Position numbers and translations under genes: made by a program
Notes under the pieces: generated by a model
What the model saw: the letters and a program-made list of their open reading frames with translations, nothing else
Told to the model about the DNA's origin: nothing
The model's database searches: none
Source: Saururus chinensis
Taxonomy: Eukaryota; Streptophyta; Magnoliopsida; Piperales; Saururaceae
Assembly (NCBI GenBank): GCA_035235625.1
Contig: CP141146.1
Location: 1,978,501-2,042,500, forward strand
DNA: 64,000 bases
Direction: 5' to 3'
Shown: positions 8,972 to 20,218 of the stretch, piece after piece
Numbering within the stretch: position 1 is the first letter of the stretch
How the letters are laid out: every line of letters starts with the position of its first letter

Positions 8972-11746
8972 ATGGCTGATGGGATTATCTTGGCTCCTCT
9001 TGTAACTAAGTTGACTGAGCTGATTGATCAAGAAATTCGTTTCCTCCTTGGAGTGGAGGAAGATGTGCAACTGCTTCGTGATGAGCTCTTAATGATCAAA
9101 GTACTCCTCAAGGAAGCTGAGCCAAAGCAAAAAGACAAGGAAATGGTAAGAGCGTGGTTAAAGCTGATTCGAGATGCAGCGTATGATGCGGAGGATGTGA
9201 TTGACACATACATTTTCGAGGTTGCGCAACAACAACAAAGAATATATGGGCTCACAGGTTCTGCTAGAAATTGGATTTTATGCACTAAACAACTGTCAAC
9301 TCTGCATGGTGTTGGGACAAAGATTCAAGTGATCCGGCGAAGGTTCAAGCAAATTTCAGATAATAGAGCACAATATGGACTTGAACACATCAATGAAAGA
9401 GAAGCTTCTACCTCAAACCGAAGTCTCTTCCATGCGCAGAGGAGCACATCATCCATGGAAGATGAAAGAGATGTAGTGGGCATGGAATATGAAGCTCAAT
9501 CATTGGTGGAACAGCTCATTACAGGTGATACAGATAACTCCATTGTTTCCTTAATAGGTATGGGCGGAATAGGTAAGACAACCCTTGCTAAGAAAATTTA
9601 CAATTGCGATTTAGTGAGGAAACATTTTCATTATCGCTCATGGGTTACCGTCTCTCAGTCATTTACTAGGGGAAAACTCTTAGTGAATATTATGGTAGAT
9701 GTCAATTGTATAAATAAACAAGACGAAGAAGAGATGAAAGGGATAAGGATGATGGACGAAGGAGAGTTGCAGATAAAACTCTCTGACTACCTTAGTAGTA
9801 AGAGATACTTGGTGGTACTTGATGATGTATGGACCATAAAGGATTGGGATATGTTGAAACACACATTTCCACTTGTAGAAAATGGAAGCAAAGTAATGCT
9901 TACCTCTCGGTCAAAAGATGTAGCTATGCATGCAAATCCTCGAACACCTCCCTATCAAATACGAGTACTCAATGAAAAGGAGGCTTGGGATCTATTTTGC
10001 AAGAAGGTTTTCATGGAGGATGGAGTCTGTGGTTGTCCTTCAAATTTGGAGGAGTTGGGGAAGAAAATCGTGAAAAAGTGTGGTGGCTTACCTTTGGCAG
10101 TGGCTGTGTTAGGAGGAATTTTGAGGAGAAGAGAGAAGTTGTTAAGTGAATGGCAAGCTCTTTTGAAAAGCATGAAATGGGAGTTGTTCCAAGGTGAAAC
10201 TCAAATACGGGAAATATTAGCCTTGAGCTACAATGATCTTCCTTACTACTTAAAACCATGTTTTCTTTATTTTAGTGTTTTCCCAGAAGATTTTGAGATT
10301 TCTGCATCTAAATTAATATTATTATGGGTAGCAGAGGGGTTCATCGAACAAAGAGGAGAAGCAACAAAAGAAGAAACTGCAGACGAATACTTGAAAGAGC
10401 TTGTTCGTAGAAGCCTGGTTCAAATTAAGGAAATTAAGTGCGATGGGATGATTAAATCATGCCATATCCATGATCTATTGCGTGATTTTTGCGTATTAGA
10501 AGCCCGAGAAGTCAACTTTGTCCATGTTATACAAGGGCATGATGAAGGCAACGTAAGGGGTGACATGTCTGTACGTAGACGATCTATACTCCCAAATGCA
10601 TCCATTCATAACTATGTTTCTCTAACCCGTTCATCGGAATGTGTACGCACATTTTTGTGTTTCACCAATCGTGATAATCTTTTACCAAAGACAGAGTGTA
10701 AATATTTATTTGGAGGGTTTAGGTTGCTTAGGGTGATTGATCTTGTAGGTGTAGGTATCTCCTGGTTACCTAAGGAAATTGGCGGATTAATTCATCTACG
10801 GTACTTGGGATTGAAACACACTAAGATCAAATTCTTTCCATCTTCTTTGAAACGCCTTAGCAATTTGGAAACCTTAGATGTTGAATGTTGTGGTGTCAAC
10901 CACATCCCACACTTTGTCTTGAAGTTGCCTCGACTTCGACATTTACTGATGAGGAATAAACTTTGCCTTCAGATGGGTCAAATGCATTTCCCGCGGGAGG
11001 CAATTAGCCTTCGACGACTCCCTCAATCGAACAAGCTCCAGACTCTAAAAGCAAATGTTATAAACTTCGGGTTGGATGAAAGTTTTGGCAATCTAATTCA
11101 TCTAAAAAAATTAATCATTATTGGAGTTTTTAGCTCACAGCAAGCAGAGATCTTCAACTCGATTGCCAAAATGGAGTACCTGCGGTCCTTGGAGCTGCAT
11201 CGGAAGCATGGAGGAGATCTCCCCTTGTCAATATCTCTTGCGGGGCACAAATTTCTCTCGAAATTGCACTTGGATGGGAAGTGGTATAAACTACCTGGTC
11301 GTCATGATTTCCCTCCACAACTCAGCAAGCTAAAATTGTGGTGGTCATGTTTTGCTAGCGACCCATTTGAAGAACTAGAGCACTTGCCCAACCTTCGGAT
11401 ACTGGAACTGGGGAAATTTTCTTACGAGGGTAGTAGACTTGTCTGCTCTGCTGGAGGTTTCCCAAGACTTGAGTTCTTAGCATTTGACCACTTATATAAA
11501 TTTGAAGAATGGGAAGTGGAAGAAGGGGCATTGCCAAGGCTGAGCCACATCCGAATTGGCTACTGCCATAAACTTCGCATGCTGCCAGAAGGGTTGCGTC
11601 ATATCAAAACTCTCAACAAATTAGAGCTGGTTGATATGGGTGCCGATTTTAATGCACGGGTGAAAGAAGGCGAGGGTGAGGATTACTATAAAATCCAGCA
11701 TGTTGCATCTGTACTAGTCAAGATAGTTTTACAAGCTGCTCAATGA
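8972..11746 (+). CDS. CC-NB-LRR (NLR) disease resistance protein, RPP13/RPM1-like
   Basis: This is an intracellular immune receptor that senses pathogen effectors and triggers the hypersensitive response; it is expected to be cytosolic or membrane-associated. One uninterrupted exon encodes 924 residues, a normal length for the class. The Rx-type coiled coil spans residues 1-~130 with an exact EDVID motif at 74-78. The NB-ARC domain has the P-loop GMGGIGKTT (196-204), RNBS-A-like FHYRSWVTVSQSF (219-231), kinase-2 LVVLDDVW (280-287), RNBS-B GSKVMLTSR (305-313), GLPLA (372-376) and RNBS-D CFLYFSVFPED (430-440). The regulatory 'MHD' site reads IHD (499-501). Irregular leucine-rich repeats run from about 583 to 900 (LPKEIGGLIHLRYLGL, then LSNLETLDV). 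The start is the first in-frame ATG, giving the usual MADGI/MAE-type beginning. All nucleotide-binding motifs are intact, so it could be functional. Which pathogen it recognises cannot be told. Confidence 0.95.
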   Translation: MADGIILAPLVTKLTELIDQEIRFLLGVEEDVQLLRDELLMIKVLLKEAEPKQKDKEMVRAWLKLIRDAAYDAEDVIDTYIFEVAQQQQRIYGLTGSARNWILCTKQLSTLHGVGTKIQVIRRRFKQISDNRAQYGLEHINEREASTSNRSLFHAQRSTSSMEDERDVVGMEYEAQSLVEQLITGDTDNSIVSLIGMGGIGKTTLAKKIYNCDLVRKHFHYRSWVTVSQSFTRGKLLVNIMVDVNCINKQDEEEMKGIRMMDEGELQIKLSDYLSSKRYLVVLDDVWTIKDWDMLKHTFPLVENGSKVMLTSRSKDVAMHANPRTPPYQIRVLNEKEAWDLFCKKVFMEDGVCGCPSNLEELGKKIVKKCGGLPLAVAVLGGILRRREKLLSEWQALLKSMKWELFQGETQIREILALSYNDLPYYLKPCFLYFSVFPEDFEISASKLILLWVAEGFIEQRGEATKEETADEYLKELVRRSLVQIKEIKCDGMIKSCHIHDLLRDFCVLEAREVNFVHVIQGHDEGNVRGDMSVRRRSILPNASIHNYVSLTRSSECVRTFLCFTNRDNLLPKTECKYLFGGFRLLRVIDLVGVGISWLPKEIGGLIHLRYLGLKHTKIKFFPSSLKRLSNLETLDVECCGVNHIPHFVLKLPRLRHLLMRNKLCLQMGQMHFPREAISLRRLPQSNKLQTLKANVINFGLDESFGNLIHLKKLIIIGVFSSQQAEIFNSIAKMEYLRSLELHRKHGGDLPLSISLAGHKFLSKLHLDGKWYKLPGRHDFPPQLSKLKLWWSCFASDPFEELEHLPNLRILELGKFSYEGSRLVCSAGGFPRLEFLAFDHLYKFEEWEVEEGALPRLSHIRIGYCHKLRMLPEGLRHIKTLNKLELVDMGADFNARVKEGEGEDYYKIQHVASVLVKIVLQAAQ

Positions 11747-14700
11747 AATCACTCAGAGAAGAGGCGACATCAGGCTCAACTTCGAGGATCTCGTGCTCAT
11801 TATCTAGCATGTTGCATCTCTTCCAGCTACACCCTCAGGGTGAGCTTCTTTGCTTCGAGCAACTGGATCGAATAACAATATCTCGTTGTGTGCTGTGAAT
11901 TTCAGCTCTGAGAGCACCCCATATATGAAGAAAGAGTTTTCAAGAGGACTGTCACATGCTTCAAGATGGTTGGTTGTGCTTGCTAATTCTGATAAGTTCT
12001 TGATTATGTCGCCTTGTAGATTGATTTGGTTCCTGTGTGATAGTTGTCACCTTCCTCTTCTTCTTCTTCTTGTAACTTTTTGTAAGTCCTCACCTTCAAG
12101 AGGACTTCGGGGTGGATTTCCAAGACCGAAGTTACAACAACTCAGATGTCGTTAGGATGCAGAATGGTCTGCTCAATGTGTTTTGGGCACGGCACAGCCC
12201 TACCAGGCTACCACGCTGAATTGGCAGGTTAGGTTCTCCAAATTCGCCAACTGTAATTCACTTGTTGATTTTTTTTTTGCCTTTCAAAACCTAGCTTGAA
12301 TGGGCTTGGCATATTTTTTTTAAGCTTGTTTTTTATAATCTTCTGATATTGATGCATTCTTGGGAACTTATTGATTATTTCTTAAGGTTTTGGTTCCAGG
12401 AATCACTAAAAGGATTTGATTCTGCTATGTCTAATATGTATGTAGGAGGGATGTTCTCATCTATTTAGTGAATTTATTTGGAAACTAAAACACCTGCACC
12501 ATTCTTCTCATGCGGATTCTACTTGGTTGCCATTGGCCAAACAGCTTGGTGTAGTGGGTTAGGTAAACATTGTACAGCCACAAATACACTAGTTTGAGTC
12601 GCAGCTATACTGTTTTTTGTGTAAATGATACACATGGTTTCAGGTCTGATCTGGACACGTCCACTTCTGGAGACGGGCCGAAACTCGTCAAGAGTATCAA
12701 TATTTCATGTGGACCTAAGGGGAAGAGTTCCACTATGATCATGTTTAATCTTAGGTATAGACGGCAAAGCAGAACTTAACCAGTTCTCACATCTAACTTG
12801 TGACCATGGATTGATCTGCCCAGCGTAGTCTTGACTTTCACTGGCCTTCTGTAGTCATTCCTGCTAATCATTATGGATATTATAATTGGAAAAAAGATGA
12901 GTTATGGATGTCTGGTTGTAATGTTGAAATTAAGACAGAGGTGCGCACACTTAATTTTTTGGTTGAGTATACTTCTCTAATTAGTGAACATTAACATACT
13001 ATACCAACATGTAACTCTGGGATATATCATGTCCTGTTTCTTGGATGTCTCATGTTTGCTTGTGTCAATTATGAGCGACTTAAATATTGCCAAGAACACA
13101 ACACATAAATACTACAAATTTATGTTACTTTTCCTTAGTATGGCCTTTTTGGGACTAAACTATATAATTATAGAATGCTAACTCCCGAGGCAATTGATCT
13201 CGGACTGTCACTAAGTGAAATTTGAACCAAGTACAGAGCCCAATTATACCTCTAGTCGTGGGCTTTGAATTGGTGGCTATGAGCATTCCATTCCAGTAAA
13301 ACTTTTTAGCTTATTTTCCCCCAATTATATTTGCTTTAAATTCTAAAACTGAAAACTGGCCTTGGTTGCCTCAAATATTTGGTTTAGAACCTTATAACAT
13401 GGTCTATGAATATACTGAGAATAGTTGGTTAATGTCAAAAAGATTAATTTTGTATCATTTTTTTTGTGATGATATTTATTTTTCAAAAAATTTGGAAATA
13501 CTAATTTTTTAGAGGGGGATCACTTCAAGATAATGGTTTGCTAGCAGCTAAGAGTCTGTAGGTGAGATCAATTGCATTCTAACTTGTTGATGCTGATGAG
13601 GATAAATCTCTATGTTTGTGGATGGAGGCATCAGGTTGTTCTCTTTGGTGCATTGCTTATATTGAAAAGATTCTATACGGCTGAGGGCAGTGTGTCTTTC
13701 TTGTGCGTAATGTTTTTTTTTGTCATGGGTGCTGAGCTTAATGTTCAGTACCGTGGAAAAGTTCTAAAAATAAAAGGTTATAACTATAATGAGATGAATA
13801 GTGAGAGTAAAGGCAAAATCAGTTAGAAATTAATTACAATAAAGAGAACTGAATAGTATCATTTAGGTGATAATGTATTGCAAATATGTTTTAACTGGTA
13901 TGGGCATGTTATTGCTTCAGCCTAACTTTCAAGCAGCTATGGATTGAGTGGTGGATGATTATATGTGGAATGCAAAATGATGGTGGGAAATTATGTTGAG
14001 ACCTCAATCAGTCGCTCAAATGTGTATCTCACCCGTTCTGAAGAAGTATCACATAGGTAGCAAACTACTGCAATATATGGGCTTAAGAGGTTTTTGTATA
14101 TCTATATTTGATGGTTTTGTAATATGACTCTTTTACAGTATCACAAGACAACAAGACCTGACATGCTGAGCTTGTACTTAGTCTTTGTTATTTAATTGGG
14201 TAGCTTGAGTGGAAACGAATAATGAATTTTGAGCATGCTAACGTCACACACTAGATTTCCGTGATTTATGTTTTCTTTTAGTAATGTTCATTTTATTGTT
14301 CAGTTGAAAGAACAATGGTTCATGTTCATGTATTACATGTATTCAGTGTCCTTAATTGTTATTGAAGCCTCTACCTCTCCTTTCTTTTTCACGTTTAATG
14401 ACACTGTCTACATTATTTGACATGGTTATCTATATTTAAAATAATAACAACTTCTAGGGAGTAGTACATGATTTAGATCTGAATATGCAAATATTGGCTT
14501 GGGCTAGTGTTTTATTTAAATTATTTGTCATGTTATAGTCTAAAATGCTATGCGTGGTTGTAGATGTTGGACAGAGCAAGAAAAAGCTCCAATGAAATCA
14601 TTGGAGAAGCAGTCGAAGCTTTTGGACATGAAATTTAATGTTTGAGATTTTGCTTGTAAAGAAATTTTAGAGAGTGGAGGAATATCATTAACATACCTTA

Positions 14701-14994
14701 CCAATGGAGGGAGATTTGTTTTTAACAAAAATGATGTAATGAACTTATATTGGATGTTATGGTTAAGATGAGAAAAGGACGTAGTATGACACTAAGGGAA
14801 GGCTTACCCTTCCCTCCCATTATTATGAGATATTACTTATTATATGGAAACTGGGGACAATAGCCTCGGCATGCTTTATTTTGTTTATTTGTAATTCTTT
14901 CTCGGGCCTATAGACTTGTTGTATGATATGATATACACGTATTAGCATAGGTTTGTGTTTTATCACCTTAAGTGGGGATATTGACATGTGTGGA
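11747..14994. other. NLR 3' flank and intergenic DNA
   Basis: No gene is supported. The first ~500 bp are probably NLR 3'UTR (CT-rich run near 12050). Short open frames further on (for example 12570-12779 and 13572-13826) show no family resemblance or splice context. A tRNA-promoter-like pair at 12550-12600 is treated in the findings. The rest is AT-rich with no terminal repeats that I could pair. Confidence 0.5.
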
Positions 14995-15198
14995 AAAGCC
15001 TTTGTCCAGTATTAATGGTTATATTTAAAAAATAATATTTTTTATTAAATGGTAAAACTTATATCTAAAAGATGGAAGGAAAATAAGTTTATGATATTGT
15101 TTTAAGCACTTAACTACTTAAATTTAATAAAAGAGAACTATTAATATAAAATAAATTTTTTTATTAAATAGAGTTATTAATTTAAAAGGGAGGGAGTA
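14995..15198. mobile_element. Stowaway-like MITE
   Basis: The right end reads AAAAGGGAGGGAGTA, the complement of the TACTCCCTCC start of Stowaway (Tc1/mariner-type) miniature elements. The left end is worn (CCTTTGTCCAGTATTAATGG). The interior shares ATTAAATGGTAAAACTTATAT with the copies at 18.7 kb and 37.2 kb, which confirms a common family. Confidence 0.6.
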
Positions 15199-16001
15199 TT
15201 TTATTGGATTCTAATGAGAAATAGACTTGCAATGTTAATAAGGAGAATTAGGTGATAGCTGATAATTTGGCTATCCCGTGTGAAATTGAATCCTTACCTT
15301 CTGGACCTTCTTAATGGGCTTTGTAGAGGGGAATACTATGGGTTTGCTCTAAATTAGGGAGATGGTAATCCGAATATCTGATTCTCAATTGTTGTGAAAG
15401 ATTAGGCAGCAATAAATGATAAATCTACAAAATTATATTTACAGCAAGCCCATACGGTTCCTTCTAAAAGGCCCATTAAGAATCCCACCCAATTTTCACA
15501 TATCAATGATCCCTTTAACTCGTGACATACTCGTTAACATTGAGGAATGCATTTTCCCATGGGAATCAATTATACATCTCTATAGCCCCCTCACATGTCT
15601 AATGGAATTTTGGTCCATGAGCTACTTGATCCCCCACCTAGGGATTGCCTGATCTTGTCACTTGAGACCCCTGATGGAGCAAAACTCCTGGAAATTCATT
15701 GGTTTGTTTGTTTGTTTATTTGTTTGTCTCTAGGAGGGAATAACCCTTTGGAATTTGAATAATCTGCTTAGCATATCTGGTTTGATTCTAGGGTGGTATT
15801 CCAATGGTGGGATTTTGTAGTGTTGTAGTGGGTAGCTTTTAATTTAAACTCTAATTTAATTTTCGATATGTAGCCAACTCTAGATACTTGGGATAGGGTG
15901 TATGATGATGATGATGATCACTGACTTTGATTCTACATGTATACTCAACAAAATAATTTAATTTTTAGTTCACATTGATAATTTTATATTGAGATTTCAT
16001 A
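15199..16001. other. Intergenic DNA with two short microsatellites
   Basis: No gene was found. A (TTTG)n-type run lies at about 15700-15728 and a (GAT)6 run at 15902-15919. A 78-codon open frame at 15416-15652 matches no family I recognise. Confidence 0.5.
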
Positions 16002-16207
16002 TACTCCCACTGTCTTGTATTAATAGCTTCATGAGGAAACAAAACTTATTTCGTATTAATGGCTCGGTTTTGTTTAATTGAAGTAATTGAGTACTTAACA
16101 AAGAGTATTATAAGCTCTTTTTTTTTCTTGAATGTGGGTTTTACTATACAATAAAAACTACTATTTTTATAAATATAATAAATTATTAATATAAGATGAA
16201 GGGGGTA
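16002..16207. mobile_element. Stowaway-like MITE with TA target duplication
   Basis: The left end is TACTCCCACTGTCTTGTAT followed by TAATAGC. The right end is TTATTAATATAAGATGAAGG followed by GGGTA, its imperfect complement. TA dinucleotides bound both ends, as expected for Tc1/mariner-type insertion. Length is about 206 bp including both TAs; there is no coding capacity. Confidence 0.75.
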
Positions 16208-18275
16208 TACTCTACCTTGAGATTTCAAGGGCGACCCACACTAAGCATTTGTTCCATGTTCAGGCTGCAGAATGTGATAGCAAAGAAAAATAGGTGCATA
16301 GAAATTTGTAATGGATCATCATCACTCCTTTCCAAGAACATATAAGACTTTCTTTGGGTAAATACAGTTAACTTCGTTTTGCCCCTCCATCTAAAATTAG
16401 CTTTTAAAAGTATTGATAGGTCTCATTCTTCTTTCTTTTCTTGAAAAGGTGAACAACTTTTCTTCTTCCCTAATCCATTCCTTGCCCGGAAAGGAGGGGC
16501 CTTCTTCCATCTCTTCTCCAAAGGAAAATCCAACGGCTCAGACCCTCATCCTGCTGCATAATTAGATAAAGAACACAGACCCTACGTCACGTGATTCTCT
16601 TCCTAGAAAGCTCCCTATCCGCCATTTGCACCTCATTATCTCCACAATCCACTCACTTTGAGGAACACCAAACACAGCTCATGTAGCTGCACCACCCAAC
16701 ATTGACATGGAGTGAAAAGATGGAGCTTAGCTCACTTTATGTATTTTTTAATTCTTACCTTGGTGTTAGGCATACTCACTGCTGACTGAGTCCTCATTAA
16801 AAATTTATCTTTTTTGTAAAAAAATAAAATACATGTGCTCTGGTGGACATTGTTCCTCCTTTGTTGCTTGAGTTATAATAATCAAAATTTCATGCTGAAC
16901 ATAAAAAAATGGTTCAGGTTATATTTTTTTGAAATGTGCTTCCTATGGACCAGAAATCATAAGGATGAAAAGGAGACTTTATTTGGTGGTTGGCTAGGGA
17001 TTGTCAAAATGGAATCCCCATCTTCCAGTGGCTGATACCAGGGCCCAACTAGGCATTGTTGTTCTCATACCTAGAAGTTTGTTGAGCCCCCTCGAATTTC
17101 ATTCTCACCCTAATAAAATGGAGGAGATAAATAATATGAGCACTCACGTGCAACTATGCAACTATGTAACTATGTAAGTTGGGGCATGACAAACTATCAG
17201 ATCAAGATCTAGCGGTCCATATTACTCAAAGTGTATATTACTTAAAAGCTACCTACCCCTGAGTAACATGCACCGTCGGATTAAAATCCTATTGTCTGTG
17301 ATACCCCAAGTTCATGTGGTCGCACGTAAGCTTAGGCTCATATTAATTAAATTTATAAATAAAAGAATAGAATCTTATATTACTTTATGTTGTTTTCAGC
17401 CTATACTCATTTCATTCAACCACCAAATAATGAAGGAAGACTTGAGCTTCTTCCCTAGGCTTGTAGACATTGTCCCTTCCAGACTCCTGACCTGCTAAAA
17501 CAAATCAATAAATGGTCTAGTAACCTAGTTAACATCTAATTAACTATCACAGATGATAGGACCCAACTCACATCTTGTCTTTTGTCTTATAATTTACAGA
17601 TTAATCTCGTCGTTTACAGCCTTAAGTCGTTGATTTCAATCCCGGCGGCCTGCCAACTACAGTAGTGTCACCACCTGCTTCCTCTGTAAGCATTCGGCCA
17701 TGGCACAAGAAAGTCACAAACTGGCACAAAGCACTGGAATGAATGCGACGACAACCTCACTGCACATCATAATCAGGTGTAATCAAAAGAAGCACTCGGC
17801 TGCCATGGCCCTCCACTGCTCAAATCTTCGTAGCACTAAAGGAGACACACTAAGCCGGCTGGGGACCCACCCATGAAAGCACCCCATGTGAAGATGTGCG
17901 AAGAGGATGGGGAGGGAGACAGAATCAGCAATCAGCCCATGCGGAGTGAGAAAGAGAGAAAGAAAGCACTGGTTGAGCTCATGAAAGTTGCAATTCACTC
18001 ACTCTTTTGCAACAGTGGATGTCCCAATCCTCCATGCCCATACTCTATCTGCTTTCTCTCTCACAAAATTGAATTATTATTTGAAAAAGTTAATATGTAT
18101 TGGGTGCATATTGTTTTTTATTGCTTGCTTGCTATCGGATTAGGAGGCAAGCGGGCAAGCATATCTAAACTCGCCTGCCTTGTTAGTAACAAGTGTTGCA
18201 TAATTAAAATCACACGGGCCAAATGCGTGTAGCACAACTGCACAAGGCCTATATCATTGGGATTCTATTACTTAT
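16208..18275. other. Intergenic DNA, nothing recognised
   Basis: No gene, RNA or complete mobile element is recognised. There is a short tandem run of ACTATGCA/ACTATGTA units at about 17151-17178. Open frames of up to 119 codons (for example 17873-18232) have no family resemblance and no splice context. Confidence 0.45.
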
Positions 18276-18687
18276 TACTCCCTCTATCGTGAAATAAGTA
18301 TCCTAATCGGAAAAATAACTTGTCCTTAAATAGGTGTCTTTTTTGTTTAGATGTCAACCACTTTATCCTCTCTTATACAATTTTTCATATTTTTTTCTAA
18401 AATACTCTTTATCAAGTTTTTTATGTCAATAGAGAAAAGATAAATTTGAAATTGTTTAGTTAAATCAAGTACATTGAATCTATGCTCCCTACTAATAGTG
18501 GACCTACCGTAAAGTATGCATGAAAGATATCCGTCCAAAAAAATGATGGCGTACATGCTAAGTGCTAATAGCACCATAGGCCCTGATGCTATGAATCATA
18601 TAAAAATTAATATTAGGTGAACTATTAATAGATAATATAAAAAATGTTGCTTTCAAAATAAAACACTATTTTTGGACAAAGAGAATA
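18276..18687. mobile_element. Stowaway-type MITE, second subfamily
   Basis: The left end is TACTCCCTCTATCGTGAAAT and the right end is CTATTTTTGGACAAAGAGAA followed by TA. These are related inverted ends bounded by TA. At ~410 bp it is longer than the other copies and its interior (AATAGGTGTCTTTTTTG) differs, so it is probably a different subfamily. Confidence 0.45.
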
Positions 18688-18700
18688 TTAGTTAACAAAA

Positions 18701-18872
18701 TATTCCCTCTATTAAATATTAATAATTATATTTAAAAAAATAAATTATATTTAATGGTAAAATTTATATTTAAAAAATAAACTTATAAGATTCTCATTTA
18801 AGTATATAACCACTTCAATAAAATAAAATAAAATTATTAAAATAAAACTATTAATATAGGACAAAATGAGTA
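18701..18872. mobile_element. Stowaway-like MITE next to the previous one
   Basis: Left end TATTCCCTCTATTAAATATT and right end ATTAATATAGGACAAAATGA followed by GTA are imperfect inverted repeats bounded by TA. The interior shares TTTAATGGTAAAATTTATAT with the 14995 and 37194 copies. Only 13 bp separate it from the preceding element. Confidence 0.65.
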
Positions 18873-19399
18873 ATATAAAAACCATACAAATTTATTAATG
18901 AAGAGGCCATGGGGATCTATCTCCTCAGGGGTAGTTATCATTTTAATTGGGGAATCTCTGTCTGATGATATCCAAGATTTGGGATATGGGCAATGTACAT
19001 CTGTCTATTTTACATCTCATTATTTCCAACATTGATTAAATATCTGTGCCCCACATTTGCTATATTTGGACTGGGCCCCAACGCACAATGAAATCTTCGG
19101 ACAATGAGGCTTCTCTCTGGCTTCTCACAGTAACACACCTCACCGGCCAACGAAATAAACAATTCACGACAGAAACTGGATTAGAGAAGTACCGAACAGA
19201 TCGTCACGAGTCAAAACCGCATGACGACCAGAGACCGATGCGGGTCCCACAGGTCTGTCTGCACGGGGCCCACCCGGTCCGCATTTCCCAAAATAGCCCC
19301 CAGCACATCTGTCGCGAAACCCAGTCTCCATCCGGATCCCGCATATTATGGTCGGAAGTTGGAGCCACGGAGACGGTCCAACTCCGGACCGGACCGGTT

Positions 19400-19744
19400 C
19401 GCCCTTGCCTTTATACCGGTTCCCCTGCCTCTGTCTGTCTTCTCACCGTTACTTCCCACCTGCAAAACGGTTTCCTCCAACCCGCGCCAGCCTCAATCCG
19501 CCTCCTTCTTCTTCTTCGCCTTCTTCCATTGGCGCCGGAGAAGAAGGCCAAGAGCCCGGAGAGGGGAAGAGCGAATCGTATCCCGGTGACTTTTCTGCTC
19601 CTCTTCCTCAGTCATCTTCAATTCATACAGAGAGAGAGGGGGGGAGGTTCTGGAGCTGAAGTGTTTGCAGATCTTGGAGCGCCTCTTTTCCAAGACGCCC
19701 GGGATTTGAAGTCGTCTTTGTTGGTGCAGAATTGGATGTTTTAC
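19400..19744 (+). other. Likely promoter and 5'UTR exon of ELMO gene
   Basis: GC content rises sharply here. A TATA-like CTTTATACC lies near 19409, followed by CT-rich sequence typical of plant leaders, and a good donor (TTTTACGTGAGT) ends the exon at 19744. The matching acceptor TTTGGCAG ends at 20213, six bases before the ATG, giving a ~470-bp intron inside the 5'UTR. A 259-codon open frame overlapping this stretch (19046-19825) has low-complexity content and runs through the donor site, so it is not taken as a gene. Confidence 0.5.
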
Positions 19745-20218
19745 GTGAGTTTTTTCGTTTTTCTGGATTTGATACGTGGAATCTGCGGTTTTTGCAATTT
19801 GCGGTTTTTTTTAGTATGGGGTTGATACTGAATAATGCATTTGGTGTGGGGCTTAACGGAGGAATTTTGTTCTGAAGTGGGATGCGGGAAAGTGGTTTTT
19901 GTTTGAGAAGGAGTTTATTGTGGGGTTCTTTGGATGGATCTGTTGTTTCACTTTGGATTGGTTGGAGCGCGTGTCTGTTCGTGTTTGGATTGGAAAAAAA
20001 GAAGTTGAGTTTATACGGAATCTGAGTCGTGTGATTTCGGGTTTTAGAATCGTGGAAGAAATTACTCGAGGTGGTTTCTCGGTTTCAATTCATCTGCATT
20101 GGACTTCATTTCCTCCCGCGAGCAACCCGTGCGTTTTAAAATATTTGTTTTTTTGCTGTAATATTGGGTTAAGGTTTTGGCTCTTTTTAATCGGCGGGGT
20201 GATGGTTTGGCAGTGAAT

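Noticed and set aside
19046..19825. 259-codon frame ahead of the ELMO gene
   Set aside because: It runs through the likely 5'UTR, a good donor site and into an intron; there is no family resemblance.
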